Assembly: GCF_019740355.2 (NCBI RefSeq)
Contig: NZ_CP091819.1
Coordinates: forward strand, 682,001 to 746,000
Direction of reading: 5' to 3'
DNA length: 64,000 nucleotides
Origin: Paracrocinitomix mangrovi
GTDB lineage: Bacteria; Bacteroidota; Bacteroidia; Flavobacteriales_D; Crocinitomicaceae
Positions 36,659 through 44,551 of the stretch are shown here, in pieces. The position numbers and the translations under genes were made by a program. Each line of letters begins with the position of its first letter. The first letter of the stretch is position 1. The notes below the pieces were generated by a model. That model was given only the letters and a program-made list of their open reading frames with translations. It was not told where the DNA came from and ran no database searches.

Positions 36659-37152
36659 TAAAAAGTTATAGTGTCTTCACTATGAGCAGGGACTAAAGTT
36701 ACACTTTTAGTAGCATTCTTGTACTTGTAGTGAACAATATTTTGTTGTTGGTCAGAAATGCTGAAGAGCAGCTTATTTACAATTTTAATGGTAGCAGGAT
36801 TTGCTACATCTGTAAAGTAAAAATAGAAAAAGAGATCATCTCTATTGGTTACTTCAAATCCCAAGTAGATCATTTCTAATTTCTTATCTGCAGAATACAA
36901 TTGAAAATTCACTTTTAAGTACTGCTCAATGTAATGAGTAACATCTGATGAATCTTTTACTTCTTCTAAAGTGATTGTTCGTTGAAATTTTCTCTTTAAA
37001 ATCAATTCAAAATCATGAGCCGTCATTTGAGTAGTCACATTTATTCTGTTGCCAATAGAATCATATTCCATATCTGCGATAGAAATAAAGAATTTGTGTG
37101 ACCATCCTGAAAAGGATGAAAGCAGAATAATGATTAATAAGACATTTCTCAT
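36658..37152 (-). CDS. DUF6702 family exported protein
   Basis: A 164-residue protein with a short signal peptide (LLIIILLSSFSGWSH) followed by KFFISIADMEYDS and TTQMTAHDFELILKR, the features of a small beta-sandwich family found next to M1 peptidases in this phylum. Function is unknown. The start overlaps the preceding gene's stop as ATGA and its own stop overlaps the peptidase start, indicating tight coupling. It may assist the peptidase or be its partner in the envelope; this is inference from position. Confidence 0.75.
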   Translation of the reverse strand: MRNVLLIIILLSSFSGWSHKFFISIADMEYDSIGNRINVTTQMTAHDFELILKRKFQRTITLEEVKDSSDVTHYIEQYLKVNFQLYSADKKLEMIYLGFEVTNRDDLFFYFYFTDVANPATIKIVNKLLFSISDQQQNIVHYKYKNATKSVTLVPAHSEDTITF

Positions 37153-39095
37153 TGTGTTAAATACTTTTCCGGTATAATTTTGACGTAATGAAACTTACGA
37201 TATTTCACTACAGGAATTGTACCATCATAGTCAGGCCCCTGTTTTAAATATCGTTCTTCAGTGAAAATTATGCGATTTGGATCTATTAATTTTTTGCGCA
37301 TAAAATCTCTTAAACGGTTTTGACTCTCCAGTGAACGCTCATAAGCAAGGAAGATATTGGTCTTTTTTCTGTCAATCTGAATCTTTGATATTGATGATTC
37401 AATAATAAGATGGATAAAGCCTTTTTGCTCAATTTCAGCAGCCACATAATTAGCAAACTTCTTAAACACAAATGTTGAAGTATCAATTCCATTGAAGAAA
37501 TAGTCAAAGTTTACCATGTAAGGCTTACTTGAATAGGGATTTTCTTCACCTTTTTGATGCACAAGCGGTATAATATTTAGGTACTCGTATTGCGAATAAT
37601 CTGCATGTCTTTTATTGAACCAATCATACTCCGGGCCGTGTACATAGGCTTCAACTTTAATATCTATGTCTCTACCCGTTTCTTTCTTAAATTTCTCTTG
37701 TAAAAATGCTTTATAAGCATTGCCATTATCTCTAGCCAAAGCTAACATATCAGTATAACCTTGTCTTGGGATATTTGATTTAGATGATTCAATCAACAAC
37801 TTTATTGGTTTTCCGGATTTGTGATTTAGAATGATATTTTTCCAAAAATGTTTAAATGACTGAGATGTAGTATCAATATCCGTTGACAAGAGTGTTGACT
37901 GGTAATATGTAGGCAATAATGGTGGGATTATATTGTCCGATTTTACTTCATAGGTAAAAGATTGTTGACTTTCTTCATCAGATTTATCCCACATCACAAA
38001 TTTGTATTTATCATTTGGATGTCTGATAATTGAATCAATAGAAATAGATACTTCATTTTTTGAAACACCTGATGATTTTTTTATTTCCTTAAACACCAAT
38101 TTCTCTATCCCCTCCGAGAGTTTCTTTACCTCCTTACCTCCTGCTCTTTTAGGAATCATCACAACTCCTTTTAAGTCTAATCTTCCGTTTAAAAAAAGTT
38201 TACCTTCTAACTTATCAAAATCAATCTTGGCTATTACTTCTTTAGGTTCCGGCCTGCTATATCGCTCATAATTTAGCACCAAACTTTCATCTTCAACTAC
38301 TTTATCATCTGTAATTTCAATTTTAGATGTTGTCAATAAGTCACTTCCAAAATTTGAAGAATACACCTTTATACTTGCTGTGGCCCAATCAGGTAAATCT
38401 CTTTCTACAAAAACAGGATAATCAAAAAACACAGTATTTGGGTCATATCCTCTCATAGTAAATTCTCGCATTATTTTCTGCTGAGTAAACTTTGTCAGAT
38501 ATTCTAATTGTTCAAGATTATCGTAATTATTCACCCCCACCTCTATTCCAATATTTGTGAATTGGAAAAAGTCAATTTCATAAGAAAGGTCATTTACAAA
38601 TGATATAAAGAAGTTGAAATCCAAATAAGAGGTATCATAAGGCGTGATAGCGTAATAATTTATTGGTGCTACCAAATACTCTTTAAGTTCAGCATTTACT
38701 TCTTTCACCTGCGAGTGTTCTCCTACCACATTTCCGGTTATTTTCAATAACAATCTGTGTTGATCGTACACTCCCACTCTAGAAAGCACTTCAATACTTT
38801 TGGTAAACAAACCGGTTCTACCGCTGGGATCGTAACTAAACTTAAGTTCTGTTGTTTTCCCAGGATAAATTAGGGTATCTTGAGATAAAATGGCAGTACA
38901 TCCACAAGACGTTTTTACATCATAAATTTGAATGGTATCGTCTTTATAAGGATTCTGTAAATCAAATACAGCAATAACCTTTCCTTTATTTTCGTAAATA
39001 TCACCTAAATCCTTAGACGGTTCTTTGACCAGGATCTGCGCATTTGCGACCAGTCCGCTATAAATGAACCCTATAACGAACAGCCATTTTATCAT
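37149..39095 (-). CDS. DUF1573 envelope protein with duplicated C-terminal domain
   Basis: A 648-residue exported protein. The signal peptide starts at MIKWLFVIGFIYSGLVANAQ. The N-terminal Ig-like DUF1573 domain (about 22-110) has LGDIYENKGKV and the SCGCTAI cysteine pair. The C-terminal half contains two related segments of about 100 residues. Each has an LIIESS/LLIESS strand and a GPEYD or GPDYD turn, and ends in YLNIIPL or YVKIIPE; they look like degenerate OmpA-type domains. The ATG at 39095 forms an ATGA overlap with the DUF819 stop and is preferred over a start ten residues upstream. Function unknown; perhaps attached to the outer membrane or cell wall. Confidence 0.7.
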   Translation of the reverse strand: MIKWLFVIGFIYSGLVANAQILVKEPSKDLGDIYENKGKVIAVFDLQNPYKDDTIQIYDVKTSCGCTAILSQDTLIYPGKTTELKFSYDPSGRTGLFTKSIEVLSRVGVYDQHRLLLKITGNVVGEHSQVKEVNAELKEYLVAPINYYAITPYDTSYLDFNFFISFVNDLSYEIDFFQFTNIGIEVGVNNYDNLEQLEYLTKFTQQKIMREFTMRGYDPNTVFFDYPVFVERDLPDWATASIKVYSSNFGSDLLTTSKIEITDDKVVEDESLVLNYERYSRPEPKEVIAKIDFDKLEGKLFLNGRLDLKGVVMIPKRAGGKEVKKLSEGIEKLVFKEIKKSSGVSKNEVSISIDSIIRHPNDKYKFVMWDKSDEESQQSFTYEVKSDNIIPPLLPTYYQSTLLSTDIDTTSQSFKHFWKNIILNHKSGKPIKLLIESSKSNIPRQGYTDMLALARDNGNAYKAFLQEKFKKETGRDIDIKVEAYVHGPEYDWFNKRHADYSQYEYLNIIPLVHQKGEENPYSSKPYMVNFDYFFNGIDTSTFVFKKFANYVAAEIEQKGFIHLIIESSISKIQIDRKKTNIFLAYERSLESQNRLRDFMRKKLIDPNRIIFTEERYLKQGPDYDGTIPVVKYRKFHYVKIIPEKYLTQ

Positions 39096-40696
39096 AGCGT
39101 TAGTGATTGCATTAAGATAGTACACAATATCGCACCAAATGTTCCAACTGCATAACCTAAAACAGCTAGTAATACACCAACAGGTGCAAGTGAAGGACTA
39201 AATGCTCCTGCAACAACCGGAGCAGAAGCTGCTCCACCAACATTTGCCTGACTTCCAACTGCTAAATAGAAAAATGGTGCCTTGATAATTTTGGCTACAA
39301 TGAACAAAACAATTCCATGAATCATAATCCAAATTAATCCAATTGAAATCAAGAATTTAAAAACTCCCCAATTGGCAATCAATTCGCCTATATCCATCTT
39401 CATTCCAATTGTAGCTACCAAAATATAAAGGAATACACTTCCTACTTTTGATGCCCCTACACCTTCTAAATCTCTGAACTTTGTAAATGACAATGCGATC
39501 CCAAATATGGTTGCAAAAACGATCAACCAAAAGAAGCCTGATCCAAAAGAAGCCATCAAATTAGCAGCATTGGGTGAAGTTTCTTTTAAAATATCTAACT
39601 GCTCAGATATCATTGGACCTAATACATCCGCCAAACTATGAGAAACAGCAACAAAAAAGAAAGTTATACCCAACATTGAAATCAAATCATTAAAGGTTGG
39701 AACTTTAGAAATTTTTGCCTGGAAGTCCTCCATTTTTTTCTTCAAACTCTCAATTGCGGAATCGTCAGCTTTAAAGAACTTGTTTAGTTTTTTGTTGTGT
39801 CCAGTTCCAAACAAAAGAACGGACATGAATAGATTAGCAACAAATACATCTACTACAATCATTGCAGAGAATAATTTATCACTGGCGCCATAAATTTCCT
39901 TCATTGCTGTTTGGTTAGCTCCTCCACCAATCCAGGAACCTGCAACTGTAGATAAACCTTTCCAAATCTCACCATCTAATACTTCAGGTGCCATTAATGA
40001 AACTAGATAAAGTGCAATTGGCCCTCCGATAATAATCCCAACAGTTGCTGTAAAGAACATGATTAGTGCCTTTGGTCCCAATTTTAAAATCCCTTTAAGG
40101 TCAATAGACAAGCACAATAAAATCAAACTGGCAGGTAATAAGTACCTTGAAGCAATAAAATATAAGCTAGACTCCTCACTTGAAATGACTCCTACGGAAT
40201 TTAAAGCCGCAGGAATAAAATAGCATAGAAGTAATGCAGGAACTATTTTGTAGAACCCTTTAAATGACTGCATCTGTGTACTTTTAAAGATTAGAAAAAG
40301 TACTAACATTAGAATCCCAAATACAATGGCGTCATTAGTGAACCACGGGGGACTATTTTTTAGTTTAAAGGTTTTTGAAATTTCTTTTGTTTCCCCATCA
40401 TCTTTGAATAAGGTTAAGGTATGATCACCTCTTTTTAAATCTGACAGTAAAATGGGTTGATTATTGGTGAATTCAAGTGTGTCATTGTCTAATACAATGT
40501 TATAATTTGAATCCACTTTAGTGAAGTATATCTTCAATTGTGGAGATTCACTGATGTAAAACATCTTATCCTTCAATTCACTGAATTCAATTACGGTTAA
40601 TGTTGAATCCGGAATAGATGGATCTGCTTTTTCTGCCTTCATTGAAAATGAATAAGCAGCACTTAAAAAAGTAAATAGTAATGCTAAATGCTTCAC
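39092..40696 (-). CDS. DUF819 family membrane protein with periplasmic N-terminal domain
   Basis: A polytopic inner-membrane protein of about 534 residues. It begins with a signal-type segment (HLALLFTFLSAAYSFS) and an N-terminal domain of roughly 110 residues with an Ig-like pattern (TLTLFKDDGETKEISKTFKL). The DUF819 region follows, starting at PPWFTNDAIVFGILMLVLF, with about ten helices and GGGANQTAMKEIYGA in a re-entrant region. Relatives resemble anion or amino-acid transporters, but the substrate is unknown. The start is taken as GTG 40696, after the previous stop; a TTG at 40723 would overlap that gene. The N-terminal domain is not usual for the family. Confidence 0.75.
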   Translation of the reverse strand: MKHLALLFTFLSAAYSFSMKAEKADPSIPDSTLTVIEFSELKDKMFYISESPQLKIYFTKVDSNYNIVLDNDTLEFTNNQPILLSDLKRGDHTLTLFKDDGETKEISKTFKLKNSPPWFTNDAIVFGILMLVLFLIFKSTQMQSFKGFYKIVPALLLCYFIPAALNSVGVISSEESSLYFIASRYLLPASLILLCLSIDLKGILKLGPKALIMFFTATVGIIIGGPIALYLVSLMAPEVLDGEIWKGLSTVAGSWIGGGANQTAMKEIYGASDKLFSAMIVVDVFVANLFMSVLLFGTGHNKKLNKFFKADDSAIESLKKKMEDFQAKISKVPTFNDLISMLGITFFFVAVSHSLADVLGPMISEQLDILKETSPNAANLMASFGSGFFWLIVFATIFGIALSFTKFRDLEGVGASKVGSVFLYILVATIGMKMDIGELIANWGVFKFLISIGLIWIMIHGIVLFIVAKIIKAPFFYLAVGSQANVGGAASAPVVAGAFSPSLAPVGVLLAVLGYAVGTFGAILCTILMQSLTL

Positions 40697-40706
40697 AAAA
40701 ATAGAT

Positions 40707-41171
40707 TTAGTATGGTCCGACAATACATGCTAGATAAGCCAATGAAACTTCATCTCCCTTTACCGTTATTAGGCAGTCAGAGCTAAAATTTGAATCTCCC
40801 ATGTAAATTTTATTGTCGTCATAAGTTAAAATGCAATCAGTAGAAAAGGTTGAGTTTCCTCTGTAAACCTTATTGTCTGAAATTGTATAAATAATATCAT
40901 TAGAGAAAGATGAAGTTCCTCTATAAACTTTGTTATCCTTAATGGTAAATAAACAATCAAACGTCATTGTAGATTGACCATGGTAAACTTTGTTGTTATT
41001 TAAAGTAAAGACTACAATATTATTGAACACTCCATCACCCGAATAAACTTTATTGTCTTTGATGGTATAAGCTACATCCGTTTTAAAATTGGAATCACCC
41101 ATATAAAGTTCGGTTTGACCAAACAAAAATGACGTGAATAAGAGTAGTACGGACAGTATTAGCGTCTTCAT
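40707..41171 (-). CDS. Secreted protein made of 20-residue repeats
   Basis: A 154-residue exported protein. After the signal peptide (MKTLILSVLLLFTSFLFGQ) it is nearly all repeat: six units of 20 residues of the form YxGxSxFxxDxxxTIxDNKV. Each ends in DNKV, NNKV, DNKI or DEV, and four begin YRG, YMG or YHG. The protein ends in LACIVGPY. The pattern of alternate hydrophobics suggests a short beta-solenoid or beta-hairpin stack. Function unknown. It is the first gene of the DUF819/DUF1573/DUF6702/M1 operon. Confidence 0.75.
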   Translation of the reverse strand: MKTLILSVLLLFTSFLFGQTELYMGDSNFKTDVAYTIKDNKVYSGDGVFNNIVVFTLNNNKVYHGQSTMTFDCLFTIKDNKVYRGTSSFSNDIIYTISDNKVYRGNSTFSTDCILTYDDNKIYMGDSNFSSDCLITVKGDEVSLAYLACIVGPY

Positions 41172-41254
41172 GCGATCAAAAATAGCAAAAATTGAACCAC
41201 AATAAATTGTTAGTTTTTCACAATAGATGTTAGTTATACAAATGATTAAGCGAT

Positions 41255-41262
41255 TATATTTG
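41255..41262 (+). promoter_or_regulatory. Promoter -7 box for the VOC gene
   Basis: TATATTTG matches TAnnTTTG; the ATG of the VOC gene is 17 bases further on. Upstream TTA triplets lie at 18 and 22 bases, so the -33 box is weak. Confidence 0.4.
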
Positions 41263-41278
41263 CATCAAAATTTAAATA

Positions 41279-42340
41279 ATGGAAAAGATCATATCAGGTA
41301 TTCAGCAAATGGGAATCGGGGTTCCGAACGTACAAGAAATTTGGAAATGGTACAGAGAAATGTTTGGAATGGATGTACGAATTTTTGAAGAAGCAGCTGA
41401 AGCGCCTTTAATGATTGATTATACAGGAGATACTGTTCAAAGTAGAACTGCAACATTAGCCTTGAGTATGGAAGGTGGTGGAGGATTTGAAATCTGGCAA
41501 TACACCAGCAGACCTACTGAAAAAGCCGAATTTGATATCCAATTAGGAGATTTAGGTTTTTACGCTTGTAGAATGAAATCAAGAGATGTTGAAGCTTCAT
41601 ACAATTTTCACAAGTCAAAAGGAGTAAAAATAATAGGAGGATTGAACAAAAATCCAAACGGAGAATTCAACTATTTTTTAGAAGATCCAAATGGCAATTT
41701 ATTCAATGTAGTTCCGGAAAAAGAATTTTTTAGAAACACAAAACATGCCTCAAAAATGGGAGGTGTAGCCGGTGTATTGATAGGAGTAAGTGATATTGAT
41801 AAGTCATTGAAACTTTATAAAGATGTTTTAGGATATGATATCGTTGAATACGATATGGAAACTCAATTCGGATGTTTTAACGGTTTACCTTCAGGAGATC
41901 AAAAATTCAGAAGAGTATTGTTAGCTCACAAGGACGAGAGAATGGGGCCTTTTTCAAAATTATTAGGTCCTAGCAAAATAGAATTGGTTGAAGCAAAAGA
42001 AAGAACAGGAAGAAAAATATTTGACAACAGATATTGGGGAGATTGGGGATTCATTCATTTGTGTTTTGATGTTCAGGGAATGGAAGTTTTGAAAAAAGAC
42101 TGTGAAGACAATGGTTTTCCTTTTACCGTGGACAGTGGCGACACATTTGATATGGGAGAAGCAGGAGGAAGATTTTCTTATGTAGAAGATCCTGATGGAG
42201 CATTGGTTGAATTTGTTGAAACTCATAAAGTGCCAATTATGAAGAAGTTTGGTTGGTACATCAACTTAAAAAAGAAAGATCCTAAAAAGAGACTTCCTAA
42301 TTGGATGTTAAGAGCCATGGGAATGAACCGAGTGAAATAA
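41279..42340 (+). CDS. Two-domain VOC (glyoxalase-fold) protein
   Basis: A 353-residue cytosolic protein with two vicinal-oxygen-chelate modules. Module one (about 5-145) holds QQMGIGVPNV and LEDPNGNLFNVV. Module two (about 158-320) holds GVLIGVSDIDKSL and VEDPDGALVEFVE; each ends with the typical ExDPDG metal-side strand. The fold matches 4-hydroxyphenylpyruvate dioxygenase-like or extradiol dioxygenase-like enzymes, but no HPPD signature was confirmed, so the reaction is unassigned. It stands alone, with a promoter box before it and a hairpin with direct repeats after it. Confidence 0.8.
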   Translation: MEKIISGIQQMGIGVPNVQEIWKWYREMFGMDVRIFEEAAEAPLMIDYTGDTVQSRTATLALSMEGGGGFEIWQYTSRPTEKAEFDIQLGDLGFYACRMKSRDVEASYNFHKSKGVKIIGGLNKNPNGEFNYFLEDPNGNLFNVVPEKEFFRNTKHASKMGGVAGVLIGVSDIDKSLKLYKDVLGYDIVEYDMETQFGCFNGLPSGDQKFRRVLLAHKDERMGPFSKLLGPSKIELVEAKERTGRKIFDNRYWGDWGFIHLCFDVQGMEVLKKDCEDNGFPFTVDSGDTFDMGEAGGRFSYVEDPDGALVEFVETHKVPIMKKFGWYINLKKKDPKKRLPNWMLRAMGMNRVK

Positions 42341-42348
42341 CTGCTCTT

Positions 42349-42398
42349 CGGATAAGTTTTACCACTTATCGGATTTTTTCTACCACTTATCGGATTTT
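42349..42398 (+). repeat. Hairpin plus direct repeat after the VOC gene
   Basis: Just after the VOC stop there are an inverted repeat (GATAAGT against ACTTATC, six-base loop) and an 18-base direct repeat, TACCACTTATCGGATTTT, at 42360-42377 and 42381-42398. The first hairpin is followed by a T run, so it may be a weak terminator for the VOC gene. Confidence 0.65.
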
Positions 42399-42435
42399 AT
42401 TAACAATTTACTAGCAAAGCTTTGCACCGGTAGAT

Positions 42436-42443
42436 TAATTTTG
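42436..42443 (+). promoter_or_regulatory. Promoter -7 box of the candidate RNA gene
   Basis: TAATTTTG is an exact TAnnTTTG match in the 421-base gap between converging genes. Transcription would begin near 42450. No TTG lies at the usual -33 distance, so support is partial. Confidence 0.45.
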
Positions 42444-42449
42444 TACTTT

Positions 42450-42757
42450 AGCTCCATCACATCAAATGGCTACTACTATCTGACGTGAATACATAACATT
42501 TATTGGAAAATTACTACGCCTCATTGAGGTGACAAGTATATAGCATTTGGCAGTCTATTTATACTTTTGGTAACTGGTTATTTCTTAATTGAAATTTTTA
42601 TAGTATGCGACTGCCAGATAAGCGGGTATCCTCATAATATATACCTTCCCAAAGTACCCGCTTGGCTTGTTCTGGAAATTGTCACGCAAAGAACTTGCCC
42701 TGGCTGAAGAAGTCTTTATGATTCATGGGTTCATTAAGCTTCTTCAGCCTTTTTTTA
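42450..42757 (+). ncRNA. Candidate structured RNA of unknown family
   Basis: The 421-base gap 42341-42761 has no plausible protein gene but holds a series of strong inverted repeats on the + strand. TGGCAGTC (42548) pairs with GACTGCCA (42609). AAGCGGGTA (42620) pairs with TACCCGCTT (42655). GGC-TT-GTTCT (42664) pairs with AGAAC-TT-GCC (42690). Last is an 11-base terminator hairpin. A -7 box lies just before. The total would be about 300 nt. It lacks the conserved cores of RNase P RNA, tmRNA and SRP RNA, and does not fold as a single rod as 6S RNA does. Expression is unproven. Confidence 0.5.
42702..42757 (+). terminator. Strong intrinsic terminator of the candidate RNA
   Basis: GGCTGAAGAAG (42702-42712) pairs perfectly with CTTCTTCAGCC (42739-42749) and is followed at once by seven T residues. 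It points to the + strand. No protein gene ends close by, which supports a separate transcript in this gap. Confidence 0.85.
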
Positions 42758-42761
42758 TTCC

Positions 42762-43895
42762 TTAAATTTCAAAATGGAAAACCTTATTTAATTGCTTTTG
42801 TTGGATTTTTGAGGGAATTAGTTTGATTGCCATATTTCTGAATGAAGCCAACAGTGGATTTCTACTTTGTGCCAACCGCCCTATTTTCCATGATTGATTG
42901 ACAATAAAATGAGTTCGATCTATTCTTTTTCCTTCAAATAATTTAAAAGCCTCCAAGAAATTTCCTGTTTTACTCAAACATTCTGTCAACATGGCAGCAT
43001 CTTCTATCGCCATACAGGCTCCTTGCCCCATATTTGGAGTAGTTGCATGAATAGCATCTCCTATAAAGCAAATTCCTTCTTTTGCATATTGATTACTTGG
43101 TTTCAAGTCTGAAATAGAATTCCATAGAATGGCAGTATCATCTGTAGTCGATATAAGCTCTTTTACTGGTTGATGATACCCTTTAAAATGTTCAGCAATT
43201 TGAGATGCAGTATAACTTGCAAATACTTCGTCATTTTCCTTGCAACTAACTACAGCAAACCAGTACACCCTGTCTTTACTTAAAGGAACAATACCAAATC
43301 GACCATTTTTTCCCCAGGTTTCAGAAGCAATATCTATCCCAGCATAATTAGTAATTCCTCTCCAACATGAATATCCGGCATATCTCATTTGTACATCAGG
43401 AAAAATTTGTTGCCTCAAATTTGACTGAATCCCTTCTGCTACAATTACATAATCACAACTATGTTGCAACCCATTTTCAAAAGTTATGATGTACTTATTG
43501 TTGCTCAAGTTAATTTCTTTCGATCTCTCCCCTAACACCAATTGTCCCTCTTTTAATTCATCCATTAAAACCTGATGTAAATCGGCACGGTGTATTGCCA
43601 AATAATTATAAGAAGAGTCTATTTTATTAATATCTGTAGCTTGAAGTAAATGACCGTTTTGCTTTTTAATTGACAAACCATTCATCATTTTCCCTGCGGC
43701 TTTCACTTTAGTTGACACTTCAATATATTCAAGTGCTTTTAAAGCATTTGGTGCCATTATTAAACCGGCCCCTACGTTCTTTAGTTCCTTAACTGATTCA
43801 AATACCTTAAAATCTACACCTAATTTATTTAATCCTATTGCAGTTGTTAATCCTGCTATTCCTCCTCCTAAAATGCAAACTGTTGAATGTGTCAT
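42762..43895 (-). CDS. FAD-dependent monooxygenase (PHBH/TetX-like)
   Basis: A 377-residue flavoprotein hydroxylase. It has the Rossmann start VCILGGGIAGLTTAIGL, the central VIVAEGIQSNLRQQ (DG-type motif with Ala-Glu) and the FAD-ribityl motif GDAIHATTPNMGQGACMAIEDA. The family hydroxylates aromatic or polycyclic compounds, including antibiotics, but the substrate is unknown. It is not squalene epoxidase-like in length or C-terminal membrane anchor. The start ATG 43895 is preferred over 43916. A perfect palindrome and a Crp/Fnr regulator gene lie just upstream, so it is probably that regulator's target. Confidence 0.85.
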   Translation of the reverse strand: MTHSTVCILGGGIAGLTTAIGLNKLGVDFKVFESVKELKNVGAGLIMAPNALKALEYIEVSTKVKAAGKMMNGLSIKKQNGHLLQATDINKIDSSYNYLAIHRADLHQVLMDELKEGQLVLGERSKEINLSNNKYIITFENGLQHSCDYVIVAEGIQSNLRQQIFPDVQMRYAGYSCWRGITNYAGIDIASETWGKNGRFGIVPLSKDRVYWFAVVSCKENDEVFASYTASQIAEHFKGYHQPVKELISTTDDTAILWNSISDLKPSNQYAKEGICFIGDAIHATTPNMGQGACMAIEDAAMLTECLSKTGNFLEAFKLFEGKRIDRTHFIVNQSWKIGRLAQSRNPLLASFRNMAIKLIPSKIQQKQLNKVFHFEI

Positions 43896-43947
43896 GATAT
43901 AGTTGTTTATGTGCATGACAAAGTTGAGACATTACAGCTTGAATTCT

Positions 43948-43963
43948 TTTAACATATGTTAAA
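43948..43963. promoter_or_regulatory. Perfect 16-base palindrome, likely operator
   Basis: TTTAACATATGTTAAA is a perfect palindrome, about 53 bases before the monooxygenase ATG and just after the stop of the Crp/Fnr regulator gene. Size and symmetry suit a dimeric Crp/Fnr-type regulator. Shorter near-symmetrical flanks (GAATTC ... AAATTC) extend it. Confidence 0.55.
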
Positions 43964-43971
43964 TTCTGAAA

Positions 43972-44544
43972 TTACTGTATACCTTTTCTGATTCTACTCA
44001 AACTCACTTGCGAAATTCCTAAATAACTGGCAATGTGTTTGAGTGGAATTCTGTTAGAGATATCTGGATATCTATCTACAAGCTGACCATATCTTTCTGC
44101 TGCACTATAAAACCTGATTGATTCTATTCGTTTTTGACATTCTAAAAATGCAAAAAGAGCAATTTTTCTTCCGGCTCTTTCCATATCATGATGTTGCGCA
44201 CATATCCTTTCAAAGTCACTGTATTTAAAACTTTCAATAATTGAATCCTCTGTCACCTCAATTCCTTTATGGGAAGGGACAGCAGTAAACAAACTTTCAA
44301 CCCCACCTAAAAATTCACCGTCCATAGCAATGTAATCGGTCACATCTCTTCCATCTCTCAAATAATACACACGTCCTGAACCTTTTTTTATAAAATGAAA
44401 TTCCCTATCGATATTTCCTATGTCAAGTAATGATGTTCCGGATTTTAAATGTCGTTCCTCAATAATCTCGTCAAACAAAGCACAACTTTGCTCAGATAAA
44501 GGACTTACCTGAGAAATAGCTGAGATCAGACTTAAATCGATCAT
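43972..44544 (-). CDS. Crp/Fnr family transcriptional regulator
   Basis: A 190-residue regulator with an N-terminal cNMP-binding-type beta-barrel (LKSGTSLLDIGNIDREFHFIKKGSGRVYYL, in part) and a C-terminal winged helix with recognition segment IASYLGISQVSLSRIRKG. No iron-sulfur cysteine set is seen, so an oxygen-sensing Fnr role is unlikely. The effector is unknown. It precedes the FAD monooxygenase on the same strand, with the 16-base palindrome between them, and starts eight bases after the channel gene stop. Confidence 0.88.
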   Translation of the reverse strand: MIDLSLISAISQVSPLSEQSCALFDEIIEERHLKSGTSLLDIGNIDREFHFIKKGSGRVYYLRDGRDVTDYIAMDGEFLGGVESLFTAVPSHKGIEVTEDSIIESFKYSDFERICAQHHDMERAGRKIALFAFLECQKRIESIRFYSAAERYGQLVDRYPDISNRIPLKHIASYLGISQVSLSRIRKGIQ

Positions 44545-44551
44545 TCAATAA

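Noticed and set aside
40707-41171. CRISPR-like array because of regular DNA repeats
   Set aside because: The 60-base period is in one open frame with a signal peptide, repeats vary at the third codon position and there are no spacers.
42762-43895. FAD monooxygenase as the missing squalene epoxidase
   Set aside because: It shares only the general flavin-hydroxylase fold. It lacks the C-terminal membrane segment of squalene epoxidases, lies 34 kb from the cyclase and has its own regulator and operator.
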